A DNA stretch of 64,000 nt, taken from positions 32,418-96,417 of the forward strand of contig CALSPC010000009.1 in the NCBI GenBank assembly GCA_943788135.1, in the 5' to 3' direction. The translations under genes were made by a program, and so were the position numbers. Positions 40,741 to 49,618 of the stretch are shown piece by piece. The notes beneath the pieces were generated by a model. The model was not told the origin of the DNA and did not search any database. It saw only the letters and a list, made by a program, of their open reading frames with translations. Each line of letters opens with the position of its first letter. The stretch's first letter is position 1. This stretch comes from an uncultured Paracoccaceae bacterium (GTDB lineage Bacteria > Bacteroidota > Bacteroidia > Flavobacteriales > Flavobacteriaceae).

Positions 40741-42490
40741 AAGTAAAGTTTTTGACGGGCAGCTTTTCAAAAGGTTGCTTAAATATATCAAACCGTACAG
40801 TGGGTTTTTTGTATTGGCGTTAACCACCGTTTTAGGACTGGCAATTTTTGGTGCACTCCGTCCTAGAGTTTTACAATTAGCTATAGATCAAAATATCGAA
40901 CAAAAGTTTGAACCTGGGTTTTTAAACTATATCCTTGCGATGCTGGTGCTTTTAATTTTAGAAGTCACCTGTAACTTATTGTTTATATATTATGCCAGCT
41001 GGTTAGGGCAGTCTGTGGTCAGAGACATACGAATAAAGCTTTTTAATCATATCCTTGCGTTCAAAATGAAATACTTTGACAACTCTTCTGTAGGGGTCTT
41101 AATCACTCGTTCCGTGACAGATATGGAGCGTATCGCCGATATTTTTGGAGAAGGTCTTTTTATGATTTTTAGTGATATTTTAAAAATGAGTGTTGTGGGA
41201 GGTGTGATGTTTTATATGAACTGGCGCTTGAGTCTGATCGTGTTTTTTACACTTCCAATTGTTTTGATTGCGACTAAAATATTTCAGAAGTACATGAAAA
41301 AAGCATTTGAAGATGTACGTACCGAAGTCTCTAATCTGAATTCTTTTGTGCAGGAGCGGATTACGGGTATGAAAATTGTTCAAATCTTTGCTAGAGAGTC
41401 CATCGAATCCGAAAATTTTAGAGCAATAAATGAGCGTCACAAAAAGGGGTGGATTAAAACCGTATGGTATAACTCTGTGTTTTTTCCTATCGCAGATTTA
41501 TTGTCATCAGTTACTCTAGGTGCTGTCATCTGGTTGGGAGGGTTGAATACAATCCTAGAGCAAACGGCATCAATTGGTGATTTAACCGCCTTTATAATGA
41601 TGGTACCCATGATGTTTAGACCGTTGAATCAAATCGCTAATAAATTCAATACACTCCAAATGGGGATGGTTGCTGCAGATCGTGTATTTAAAGTACTCGA
41701 TACAACGTCTAATATTGAAGATCATGGCGATGGCATTCTTGAAAATATCAAAGGCAACATTGAGTTTAAAAACGTTAAATTCTCTTACGTAGATAACGAA
41801 CCCGTTTTAAAAGGTGTGTCTTTTAAGGTCAATGCTGGCGAAACCATTGCAATTGTAGGGTCTACAGGGGCAGGGAAATCTACAATTATAAATTTATTGA
41901 ACCGTCTATATGATATCAATTTTGGAAACATAACAATTGATTCTAAAGACATAAAATCAATTACGGTTAAAAATTTAAGACAAAACATAGCCGTTGTACT
42001 TCAAGACGTATTTTTATTTGCAGATACAATCCTTAATAATATTACTCTCAAAAATCCAGCAATAACACAGGATCAAGTTGAAGCCGCAGCTAAAGATATC
42101 GGCATTCATGATTTTATAATGAGTTTGCCAAACGGCTACAATTATAATGTCAAAGAAAGAGGAGTCATGTTATCGTCAGGGCAACGTCAATTAATTTCGT
42201 TTTTAAGAGCTTATGTTGTCAATCCAAAAATTCTAATTTTGGATGAGGCCACGGCATCAATAGATTCTTATGCTGAACAACTCATTCAAAAGGCGACTCA
42301 AAAAATCACTCAAGGAAGAACGTCAATTGTTATTGCACACCGATTAGCAACTATCCAAAACGCAGATATGATTATTGTGTTAGAAGCTGGAGAAATTGTA
42401 GAAAAAGGCACGCATAAAGACTTATTGAAAACTAAAAATGGACCGTACAGGAATTTGTATGATGCTCAGTTTATGACTAAAAACAGCTAA
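40721..42490 (+). CDS. MsbA-like ABC exporter
   Basis: This is a half-transporter with a membrane domain (about 1-330, six helices) and an ATPase domain. Walker A is GSTGAGKST at about 377, the signature is LSSGQRQ at about 484, and Walker B is ILILDEATASID at about 505. At 589 residues it works as a dimer. The substrate may be lipid or drug; sequence alone does not decide. It overlaps the end of truA. Confidence 0.9.
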   Translation: MSKKKPKSKVFDGQLFKRLLKYIKPYSGFFVLALTTVLGLAIFGALRPRVLQLAIDQNIEQKFEPGFLNYILAMLVLLILEVTCNLLFIYYASWLGQSVVRDIRIKLFNHILAFKMKYFDNSSVGVLITRSVTDMERIADIFGEGLFMIFSDILKMSVVGGVMFYMNWRLSLIVFFTLPIVLIATKIFQKYMKKAFEDVRTEVSNLNSFVQERITGMKIVQIFARESIESENFRAINERHKKGWIKTVWYNSVFFPIADLLSSVTLGAVIWLGGLNTILEQTASIGDLTAFIMMVPMMFRPLNQIANKFNTLQMGMVAADRVFKVLDTTSNIEDHGDGILENIKGNIEFKNVKFSYVDNEPVLKGVSFKVNAGETIAIVGSTGAGKSTIINLLNRLYDINFGNITIDSKDIKSITVKNLRQNIAVVLQDVFLFADTILNNITLKNPAITQDQVEAAAKDIGIHDFIMSLPNGYNYNVKERGVMLSSGQRQLISFLRAYVVNPKILILDEATASIDSYAEQLIQKATQKITQGRTSIVIAHRLATIQNADMIIVLEAGEIVEKGTHKDLLKTKNGPYRNLYDAQFMTKNS

Positions 42491-42492
42491 TA

Positions 42493-43278
42493 TCAATTGA
42501 GGTCTGATTTGATTTTCTCAATCAAATCCTGCGTATCAGAATACATTACAAACGTTCCACTATTGACATAAGAAACCTGTCCGGTTTCTTCACTAACAAC
42601 AAGGGCCACGGCATCTGTTTTTTCTGTAATTCCAACGGCAGCGCGGTGTCTTAATCCAAAGCGTGAGGGGATATTTTTTTCATTGTTGACTGGAAGGATC
42701 ACTCGTGTTGCTTTAATCACATTGTTCGAAATTATAATAGCACCATCATGCAGTGGACTATTCTTAAAAAAAATACTTTCTAATATAGGTTGAGTTACCG
42801 CGATTTTCATGTTATCCCCAGTTTCCACTAGGAAATCTAAATTATTATTACGTTCAATCACAATAAGTGCGCCTGTTTTACTGCTGCCCATTTTAGTGCA
42901 GGCTTTGACTATAATCTCGGCATCTGTAGTATTTGTACCCTGTGATTTAACAAAGTTTAAACGCTTCATAAAAGACCCGCTTTTACTCAAGTTTGTGGAG
43001 CCTATCATCAATAGAAATTTTCGAATTTCAGGTTGAAACACGACAATTAATGCGATAATCCCTACACTCATAAAGCCGCCTAAAATATTGCTCAACATGC
43101 GCATTTGCAAGACATCAACCAATAAATAAAATAAGTAGAAAATAACAATACCAAAGAAAATATTAATAGCGACGGTACCTTTGATCAATTTATAAACATA
43201 GTACAATAAAAAAGCGACCAAAATAATATCTATGATATCGAGTACGTTGAAGTTTAATAAGTCTTTAAATATGTCCAC
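42493..43278 (-). CDS. cdaA: Diadenylate cyclase CdaA
   Basis: This enzyme makes cyclic di-AMP from two ATP. Three N-terminal helices (about 13-85) anchor it. The DAC domain shows the catalytic DGA (178-180, in PLHDGAIII) and RHR (210-212). It follows folP on the same strand after 43 bp, a common order in Bacteroidota. Confidence 0.94.
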   Translation of the reverse strand: MDIFKDLLNFNVLDIIDIILVAFLLYYVYKLIKGTVAINIFFGIVIFYLFYLLVDVLQMRMLSNILGGFMSVGIIALIVVFQPEIRKFLLMIGSTNLSKSGSFMKRLNFVKSQGTNTTDAEIIVKACTKMGSSKTGALIVIERNNNLDFLVETGDNMKIAVTQPILESIFFKNSPLHDGAIIISNNVIKATRVILPVNNEKNIPSRFGLRHRAAVGITEKTDAVALVVSEETGQVSYVNSGTFVMYSDTQDLIEKIKSDLN

Positions 43279-43321
43279 TTGCTTTAATTTTTTAATAAAT
43301 ATAATAAATATATAACGAATG

Positions 43322-44146
43322 CTATTTTTGAAGTGCCTCGTTAAGTTTAATACATTCCATCGCTTCTTTCACATCGTGAACTCTAAGGATTTTTGCGCCC
43401 TTTTGGAGTGCCACCATATGCAATGCTGTTGTGCCATTAAGCGCCTTATTGGCGGTGGTGTTTAAGGTTTTATAAATCATAGATTTTCTTGAAACGCCTG
43501 CTAAAATTGGAAGGTGTAAATGAGTAAAATAGTCTAACAGTGCTAAAAGCTCAAAATTTTGGTCTTTAGTTTTAGAGAATCCAAACCCTAAATCTAAGAT
43601 GATGTCTTTTATATGGTGTTTTTTTGCCAGTTGAATCCGCTCTGAGAAATAAGTGAATACGGCTTTAGATACATCAGCATAGTCCGTCATTTGCTGCATG
43701 TTTTGTGGTGTACCTCGCATATGCATCATAACGTAAGGCACTTGGAGTGCTCCAACAGTTTCAAACATTAAAGGGTCCAATTGTCCACCAGAAATATCAT
43801 TAACCAGCGCTGCGCCTGCCTCAATAGCTGTTCTAATAACATTACTCCTGAAACTATCAATTGAAATAAGACACTCGGGAAAGCTGTTGCGAACTAAAGT
43901 TACAACAGGGATGAGTCGTTTCAGTTCTTCATCTTCACTAACAAAATCAGCTCCGGGACGAGAACTGTAGGCACCAATATCAATAAATGAGGCGCCTTCT
44001 TTTAATAATTTTTCAACCTGTGTCAGTATGCTTTTTTCGTCTTTAAATCGTCCACCGTCATAAAAAGAGTCGGGGGTTATATTTAAAATCCCCATTACTT
44101 TTGGGGTATCAAGGGCAATGAGTTGGCCGTTACAATTAAGAGTCAT
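43322..44146 (-). CDS. folP: Dihydropteroate synthase
   Basis: FolP joins p-aminobenzoate to the pterin in folate synthesis and is the sulfonamide target. Motifs GILNITPDSFYDGG and DIGAYSSRPGA are present, and the C-terminus has LRVHDV. At 274 residues it is complete. Confidence 0.95.
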   Translation of the reverse strand: MTLNCNGQLIALDTPKVMGILNITPDSFYDGGRFKDEKSILTQVEKLLKEGASFIDIGAYSSRPGADFVSEDEELKRLIPVVTLVRNSFPECLISIDSFRSNVIRTAIEAGAALVNDISGGQLDPLMFETVGALQVPYVMMHMRGTPQNMQQMTDYADVSKAVFTYFSERIQLAKKHHIKDIILDLGFGFSKTKDQNFELLALLDYFTHLHLPILAGVSRKSMIYKTLNTTANKALNGTTALHMVALQKGAKILRVHDVKEAMECIKLNEALQK

Positions 44147-44251
44147 AAAACGTTAGCGTTGCTGGTTTTCATCAAGATTTAAAACTTTAAACCATAAATT
44201 TTGATGTTTTGAATATTTTAAGCGAAATTTACGGAAAATTCGATTTATTTC

Positions 44252-44791
44252 ATGCAAAATACTTCAAAAGAATACGATGCCGTTGTGCAAGTCTGTCAAG
44301 ACTTGTTCAGTAAAAAAATGAAAGACTATGGATGCGCCTGGCGGATTCTTAGGTTACCCTCTTTAACAGATCAAATTTTCATCAAAGCTCAGCGGATTAG
44401 AGGACTTCAACAAAATGCGGTTCAAAAAGTAGATGAAGGTGCTGCCACTGAGTTTGTAGGGATTATTAATTATTGTGTGATGGCACTCATTCAAATAGAA
44501 AAAGGCGTAGTAGAACAACCCGATTTGTCTTTTGAAGATGCTGTAGCGTTATATTCAGATAAAATTGCTGTGACCAAGCAGTTAATGATGGATAAAAATC
44601 ATGATTATGGGGAAGCTTGGCGCGATATGCGAGTGAGCTCGTTAACGGATTTGATTTTACAAAAATTATTGCGCGTGAAACAAATCGAAGACAATGCGGG
44701 GCATACGCTTGTAAGTGAAGGTATTGACGCCAATTATCAAGATATGATTAACTATGCCATCTTTGCTTTAATTCACTTAAACGCTTCTTAA
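44252..44791 (+). CDS. DUF1599 domain-containing protein
   Basis: The 179-residue protein consists of two similar halves. The first has KMKDYGCAWRILRLPSLTDQ and the second KNHDYGEAWRDMRVSSLTDL, each followed by a K-x-x-R-(I/V)-x-x-(L/I) helix. This is the DUF1599 duplication. A relation to nucleotide-modifying or NTP pyrophosphohydrolase-like folds is possible, but function is unknown. It is the first gene of a seven-gene operon; the next starts 2 bp after its stop region. Confidence 0.85.
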   Translation: MQNTSKEYDAVVQVCQDLFSKKMKDYGCAWRILRLPSLTDQIFIKAQRIRGLQQNAVQKVDEGAATEFVGIINYCVMALIQIEKGVVEQPDLSFEDAVALYSDKIAVTKQLMMDKNHDYGEAWRDMRVSSLTDLILQKLLRVKQIEDNAGHTLVSEGIDANYQDMINYAIFALIHLNAS

Positions 44792-44792
44792 A

Positions 44793-45887
44793 ATGAAAAT
44801 TATTGTTCCTATTTCTCGAATTTTTGTAGGCATCCTATTTATAATATCTGGTTTTATAAAATTGAATGACCCTTTAGGGTTTTCTTATAAACTTCAAGAA
44901 TATTTTAGTGCTGATGTTTTAAATCTTCCTTTTTTAGAACCTTATGCCTTAGTGCTATCTGTTTTTGTAGTTGTTTTTGAAGTCGTTCTTGGCGTGTTTT
45001 TATTGATTGGATATAAGCCTAAATTTACGATATGGAGCTTGTTGCTCATGATTGTGTTTTTTACATTCTTAACCTTTTATTCTGCTTATTTTGATAAAGT
45101 GAAAGACTGCGGATGTTTTGGAGACGCACTCAAATTAACTCCTTGGGAAAGCTTTACTAAAGATGTTGTTTTATTGGTCTTTGTATTGATTTTGTTTTAT
45201 GGAAAATCCTTTGTAACCCCCATATTTAAACCCTTGCCAACAACACTGCTTGCGCTGCTTAGTTTTATCGCCAGTCTAGGGTTTGGATATCATGTGTTGA
45301 TGCATTTACCGTATATTGATTTTAGAGCTTACAAAATAGGAGATAACCTTATAGAAAACATGAGCACTCCTGTTGATGCACCCAAAGCTATTCAAGAGTT
45401 TACTTGGGTTTTTAATGTCGATGGTGAAGAGAAAAAAATTATAACCAATGGCTCATATCCAACTGTTCAAGGGGACTATGTAAGTGTAGAAACCAAAGTT
45501 ATTGACGAAGGATTTACCCCTTCTATTTTGGATTTTTCGATAGAATCAGCAGATGAAGATCTAACCGATTTTTTTCTTAACGAAGAAAAACTCCTCATGA
45601 TTGTTTCTTATAATTTGGATACAGCAGAAATGTCAGGTTTACAGAAACTTAAAACACTTTCAGTTCAAGCACAAACTGAAGGCTATACCGTTATTGGATT
45701 GAGCGCTTCAGGGGAAGATACAATTGCCGAAATTAATGCCACCTATGGGCTAGATTTTGAGTTTTACCTTTGTGATGAAAAAGCCCTCAAAACAGTGGTG
45801 CGTTCTAATCCCGGTGTTTTGCAATTAAATCGGGGCACGGTTCAACAAAAAGTCCATTGGAATGATATCGAAAAACTAGATCTTTAA
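44793..45887 (+). CDS. BT_3928-type membrane protein (DoxX-like plus thioredoxin-like domain)
   Basis: The N-terminal half (about 1-160) has four DoxX-like helices beginning SRIFVGILFIISGFIKLNDP, with a CGCF motif between helices 3 and 4. The C-terminal half is a soluble domain shaped like thioredoxin without a CxxC. Family members are common in Bacteroidota with unknown function. The neighbouring thioredoxin-like lipoprotein suggests a link to envelope redox chemistry. Confidence 0.85.
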   Translation: MKIIVPISRIFVGILFIISGFIKLNDPLGFSYKLQEYFSADVLNLPFLEPYALVLSVFVVVFEVVLGVFLLIGYKPKFTIWSLLLMIVFFTFLTFYSAYFDKVKDCGCFGDALKLTPWESFTKDVVLLVFVLILFYGKSFVTPIFKPLPTTLLALLSFIASLGFGYHVLMHLPYIDFRAYKIGDNLIENMSTPVDAPKAIQEFTWVFNVDGEEKKIITNGSYPTVQGDYVSVETKVIDEGFTPSILDFSIESADEDLTDFFLNEEKLLMIVSYNLDTAEMSGLQKLKTLSVQAQTEGYTVIGLSASGEDTIAEINATYGLDFEFYLCDEKALKTVVRSNPGVLQLNRGTVQQKVHWNDIEKLDL

Positions 45888-45893
45888 ACGCTT

Positions 45894-46973
45894 TTGGGAA
45901 GATATATACTACAAAAAATACAGCAGTCGTTTTGGACGCTTTTGGGTGTCATGACTACTATATTTTTTTTATTTAATGTTTTGCCTGGAGATCCTGCACA
46001 AATGATGCTTGGCCAAAATGAAGATCAGGCCCAACTCGCCATAGTCAAGCAAAAATATGGATTCGATCAACCCGTATGGACACAGTATTTATACTATTTA
46101 AATGATCTTTCGCCAGTCTCGTTGCATTCAAACCACAGCGAAGATTACACCTTTTTAGAATCCCATCAGTATAACTATCAACCGCTTTTTAAAACTCTAA
46201 ATACAACAGTAGTTTTAAAGTATCCTTATCTTAGAACCTCCTTCACGAAACAAGGTAAAAAAGTCAGTGAAATTCTAAAAGAAACGCTGCCAAATACCAT
46301 TATTTTAGCCGTAGCATCCATTTGTGTTGCCTTAGCGCTAGGCTTATTCTTGGGAGTAATTTCAGCATTATATAAAGACCACTGGGTCGATAAATCTATT
46401 TTAGTTATCAGTACCTTTGGCATGAGTTTACCTTCTTTTTTTAGTGCTATTCTCGCTGCTTGGATCTTTGGATTTGTATTGCACCACTACACTGGATTAG
46501 AAATGACAGGGAGTCTATATGAGCTAGATGATTTTGGAGACGTCTATCAATTACAACTAAAAAATCTAATATTACCCGCTTTAGTTCTTGGGATTCGCCC
46601 GTTGGCTGTAGTCACCCAACTGATGCGAAACTCATTATTGGAAGTATTTAATCAGGACTATATTCGAACCGCAAGAGCCAAAGGTTTAAGTGAATTTCAG
46701 GTTATATCAAAGCATGCAATGAAAAATGCGTTGAATCCTGTGGTCACTGCAATATCGGGGTGGTTTGCTTCCTTATTAGCAGGTGCAGTTTTTGTAGAAT
46801 ATATTTTTGCATGGAATGGATTAGGTAAAGAAATCGTAAATGCATTAAACACTTTAGATTTACCCGTAATTATGGGGGCTGTTTTAATAATTGCCCTTAC
46901 TTTTGTGCTGATTAATATAATTGTAGATATCATATACACTTATTTAGATCCAAAAATTATGCTTAACACTTAA
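45894..46973 (+). CDS. ABC transporter permease (DppB/OppB-like)
   Basis: This is a binding-protein-dependent permease of 359 residues. The EAA-loop region is TARAKGLSEFQVISKHAMKN. An extracytoplasmic insertion of about 70 residues follows the first helix. The start is TTG; the only upstream codons before a stop are ACG and CTT. No ATPase or binding protein is encoded beside it, so its partners are elsewhere. Confidence 0.88.
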   Translation: MGRYILQKIQQSFWTLLGVMTTIFFLFNVLPGDPAQMMLGQNEDQAQLAIVKQKYGFDQPVWTQYLYYLNDLSPVSLHSNHSEDYTFLESHQYNYQPLFKTLNTTVVLKYPYLRTSFTKQGKKVSEILKETLPNTIILAVASICVALALGLFLGVISALYKDHWVDKSILVISTFGMSLPSFFSAILAAWIFGFVLHHYTGLEMTGSLYELDDFGDVYQLQLKNLILPALVLGIRPLAVVTQLMRNSLLEVFNQDYIRTARAKGLSEFQVISKHAMKNALNPVVTAISGWFASLLAGAVFVEYIFAWNGLGKEIVNALNTLDLPVIMGAVLIIALTFVLINIIVDIIYTYLDPKIMLNT

Positions 46974-46986
46974 CTTTAGTACCAAA

Positions 46987-47475
46987 ATGAAAAAACTTCT
47001 TTTAGTAGCACTCTTCATTACCACGGTTTTAAGTTGTCAAAATCGGGTAGAAACACAGTTTTCTGAAGCCGCCTTAAACGATCAATTTGTGGCATTAAGC
47101 GGGGAGTCAGTTGAGTTTAAAACGATCTTAGAAAACCATAAAGGCAAGACTCTATTTATAGATGTCTGGGCCTCTTGGTGTAAGGATTGTCTTGAGGGTT
47201 TACCAAGTGTCAAGGTACTTCAAGCGAAATACCCCGAAGTTGACTTTGTGTTTTTGTCTTTAGACAAATCACAGAACGCTTGGAAAAAAGGGATTGATAG
47301 ATTACAAATTAAAGGTGATCATTATTTTATGCAATCGGGTTGGAAAGGCGCCATGGGTACATTTTTAGATTTGGATTGGATTCCGCGGTATATGATTATA
47401 GATCAACAGGGACAGATTAAAGTTTTTAAAGCTATTAAAACATCAGATAAAACACTATTAAATAATTTAAAATGA
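46987..47475 (+). CDS. TlpA-like thioredoxin lipoprotein
   Basis: This is an exported thiol-disulfide protein of 162 residues. The lipobox is VLSC (Cys17). The active site is WASWCKDC (Cys65, Cys68), and the cis-proline segment is IPRYMIID. Its stop overlaps the tpiA start by 4 bp (ATGA). Confidence 0.9.
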   Translation: MKKLLLVALFITTVLSCQNRVETQFSEAALNDQFVALSGESVEFKTILENHKGKTLFIDVWASWCKDCLEGLPSVKVLQAKYPEVDFVFLSLDKSQNAWKKGIDRLQIKGDHYFMQSGWKGAMGTFLDLDWIPRYMIIDQQGQIKVFKAIKTSDKTLLNNLK

Positions 47476-48221
47476 GAAAACAAATTGTAGCAGGAAATTG
47501 GAAAATGAATAACGACTATGTGGATTCAGAATTATTCGTTTCTAAATTGCTAAAAGAATTGAAACATACCCCAACGCAAGTTATTATTGCGCCACCTTTC
47601 ACCAGCCTTTTGGCCTCTTCAAATTCAGTCAAAGGAAGTCAAGTTATTGTAGCGGCTCAAAATATGCATTTTGCAGAAAATGGCGCTTATACAGGTGAGA
47701 TTAGTGCTGGAATGCTTAAAAGTGTTGGCGTAAAAACGGTTATTTTAGGACACAGTGAGCGTCGTGCCTATTTTAATGAAACCGATGCATTATTGGCCAA
47801 AAAAGTGGATACTGCATTAGCACATGATATGTGTGCAATCTTTTGTTTTGGAGAAGAATTGGAAGATCGCAAATCTGGAAATGAAGAAGCTATTGTAGAA
47901 GCACAAATTAAAAACGCTTTATTTCATTTGCCAGCTTCTGCATGGAAACATATTGTACTAGCTTACGAGCCGGTGTGGGCTATTGGAACAGGAGAAACCG
48001 CATCGCCACAACAAGCACAAGATATGCATGCCTTTATACGCAAAACTATTGCAAATCAATACTCAGCCGATTTAGCTGATGAGGTTTCTATTTTGTATGG
48101 AGGGAGTGTAAAACCAGCAAACGCCAAAGAGATTTTCTCAAAAGCAGACGTTGATGGTGGCCTAATTGGCGGCGCAGCATTGGATGTTGAGCAATTTACA
48201 GCTATTATAAATGCATTTTAA
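47472..48221 (+). CDS. tpiA: Triose-phosphate isomerase
   Basis: This glycolytic enzyme interconverts DHAP and GAP. Active-site parts are GNWKMN, GHSERR and AYEPVWAIGTG, followed by the phosphate loops LYGGSVKPAN and GGLIGGAAL. At 249 residues it is complete. Confidence 0.97.
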   Translation: MRKQIVAGNWKMNNDYVDSELFVSKLLKELKHTPTQVIIAPPFTSLLASSNSVKGSQVIVAAQNMHFAENGAYTGEISAGMLKSVGVKTVILGHSERRAYFNETDALLAKKVDTALAHDMCAIFCFGEELEDRKSGNEEAIVEAQIKNALFHLPASAWKHIVLAYEPVWAIGTGETASPQQAQDMHAFIRKTIANQYSADLADEVSILYGGSVKPANAKEIFSKADVDGGLIGGAALDVEQFTAIINAF

Positions 48222-48223
48222 AT

Positions 48224-49066
48224 TTGGCAGATTCTATTTATATAGGCTATACATTTAAAGTTGAACCCGTTCAGCCAGGTACCGAAATTCTAATTGCGGA
48301 ACTTGGCTTTTCTGGTTTCGAAAGCTTTGTGGAAACTTCTGACGGGGTTATTGCCTATATTCAAGAAACGGATCATTTTGATGCAATTTTAGACTCAATT
48401 CAGATTTTAAAATCTGAGGAGTTTACAATTACACATGAGTTTGAAGCCATAGCGCAGACCAATTGGAATGCAGAATGGGAGAAAAACTTCAACCCTATTG
48501 TGGTTGATGAGTACTGTGCTATTCGTGCCCCTTTTCATGAGCCTTTCAATGTTAAATATGATATTGTTATAGAGCCAAAAATGAGTTTTGGAACGGGACA
48601 TCATGAGACCACGCATATGATGATTCAGCATATTTTAGCGACAGATTTTACCAATAAATCTGTTTTAGATATGGGCTGTGGAACTGGAGTGCTGGCTATT
48701 TTGGCCGAAAAAAAAGGTGCAACATCTTTAGACGCTATCGATATTGATAATTGGTGTTATTTGAATAGTATTGAAAACGTTTCTAGAAACGAGTGTCGCC
48801 ATATCAATGTTTTAGAAGGAGACGCGTCTTTGCTTGTCGATAAACAGTATGATATTATCATAGCAAATATTAATCGTAATATATTACTCCATGATTTAAG
48901 TACATATAGTACTTGTTTAAATAAAGAAGGTTTCCTATTTTTAAGTGGTTTTTATGATAGTGATTGCGAGTTGATTGTATCTACTTGCGAAACACTAAAC
49001 CTTAAACTCAAAACTAAATTAAAACGAAACAATTGGGTTGCCCTAAAATTCGTTAAGTCATTATGA
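48224..49066 (+). CDS. prmA: Ribosomal protein L11 methyltransferase
   Basis: PrmA trimethylates ribosomal protein L11. The SAM motif is DMGCGTGVLAI, and a family segment FGTGHHETTHMM precedes it. The start is TTG at 48224, 2 bp after the tpiA stop. The gene overlaps clpS by 4 bp. Confidence 0.93.
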   Translation: MADSIYIGYTFKVEPVQPGTEILIAELGFSGFESFVETSDGVIAYIQETDHFDAILDSIQILKSEEFTITHEFEAIAQTNWNAEWEKNFNPIVVDEYCAIRAPFHEPFNVKYDIVIEPKMSFGTGHHETTHMMIQHILATDFTNKSVLDMGCGTGVLAILAEKKGATSLDAIDIDNWCYLNSIENVSRNECRHINVLEGDASLLVDKQYDIIIANINRNILLHDLSTYSTCLNKEGFLFLSGFYDSDCELIVSTCETLNLKLKTKLKRNNWVALKFVKSL

Positions 49067-49338
49067 GCACAAAAGAGAAAATTAAAGAACAGTTTGAGAC
49101 CTCAATAGAGGAAGGTCACTTAAACGAAATTGTACTCTTCAATGATGATGTTAACACTTTCGATCACGTTATTGAAACTTTAGTTCATGTTTGTCATCAC
49201 TCTTATGAGCAAGCCGAACAATGTTCGTTATTAGTCCATTATAAAGGAAAGTGCACCGTAAAAACAGGAGTTTACGAAGAATTAGAACCCCAATGTAGTC
49301 AACTTCTAAAAGCAGGTTTAAGCGCTGAAATCGTTTAG
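49063..49338 (+). CDS. clpS: ATP-dependent Clp protease adaptor ClpS
   Basis: ClpS delivers N-degron substrates to ClpA or ClpC. The binding-pocket segment LFNDDVNTFDHVIETL is present and HVCHHSYEQAEQC follows. At 91 residues it is complete. It ends the operon and overlaps the converging HMA gene by 4 bp. Confidence 0.94.
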   Translation: MSTKEKIKEQFETSIEEGHLNEIVLFNDDVNTFDHVIETLVHVCHHSYEQAEQCSLLVHYKGKCTVKTGVYEELEPQCSQLLKAGLSAEIV

Positions 49339-49607
49339 GATTTTGCCAAACGTCCTACTGCGCAACTCGCAAATGATTTTGCTTTTTTGCCAATTGAATT
49401 GGAATTTCCATCTACTGGATATCCAAGTTTAGACAGGAGTTCAACTGCTGTTTCCAAATCGTTAGCCTGGCTATATTCAAATGACACAGTATTACTTTCA
49501 GTGTTTACACTCACATTGTGAATGTGATCTAAAGCATTGAGTTTAGTTATAATTGTATGGGCACAGCCGCCACATTTTAGATTTTGAATTTCAAGTGTTG
49601 TTATCAT
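49335..49607 (-). CDS. Heavy-metal-associated (HMA) domain protein
   Basis: The first 68 residues form an HMA fold with the metal-binding CGGC (Cys12, Cys15). The C-terminal tail has IGKKAKSFASCAVGRLAK, with one more Cys. Copper or another soft metal is likely. It starts 11 bp after the MBL-rhodanese gene ends. Confidence 0.87.
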   Translation of the reverse strand: MITTLEIQNLKCGGCAHTIITKLNALDHIHNVSVNTESNTVSFEYSQANDLETAVELLSKLGYPVDGNSNSIGKKAKSFASCAVGRLAKS

Positions 49608-49618
49608 GGTTTAAGAGT

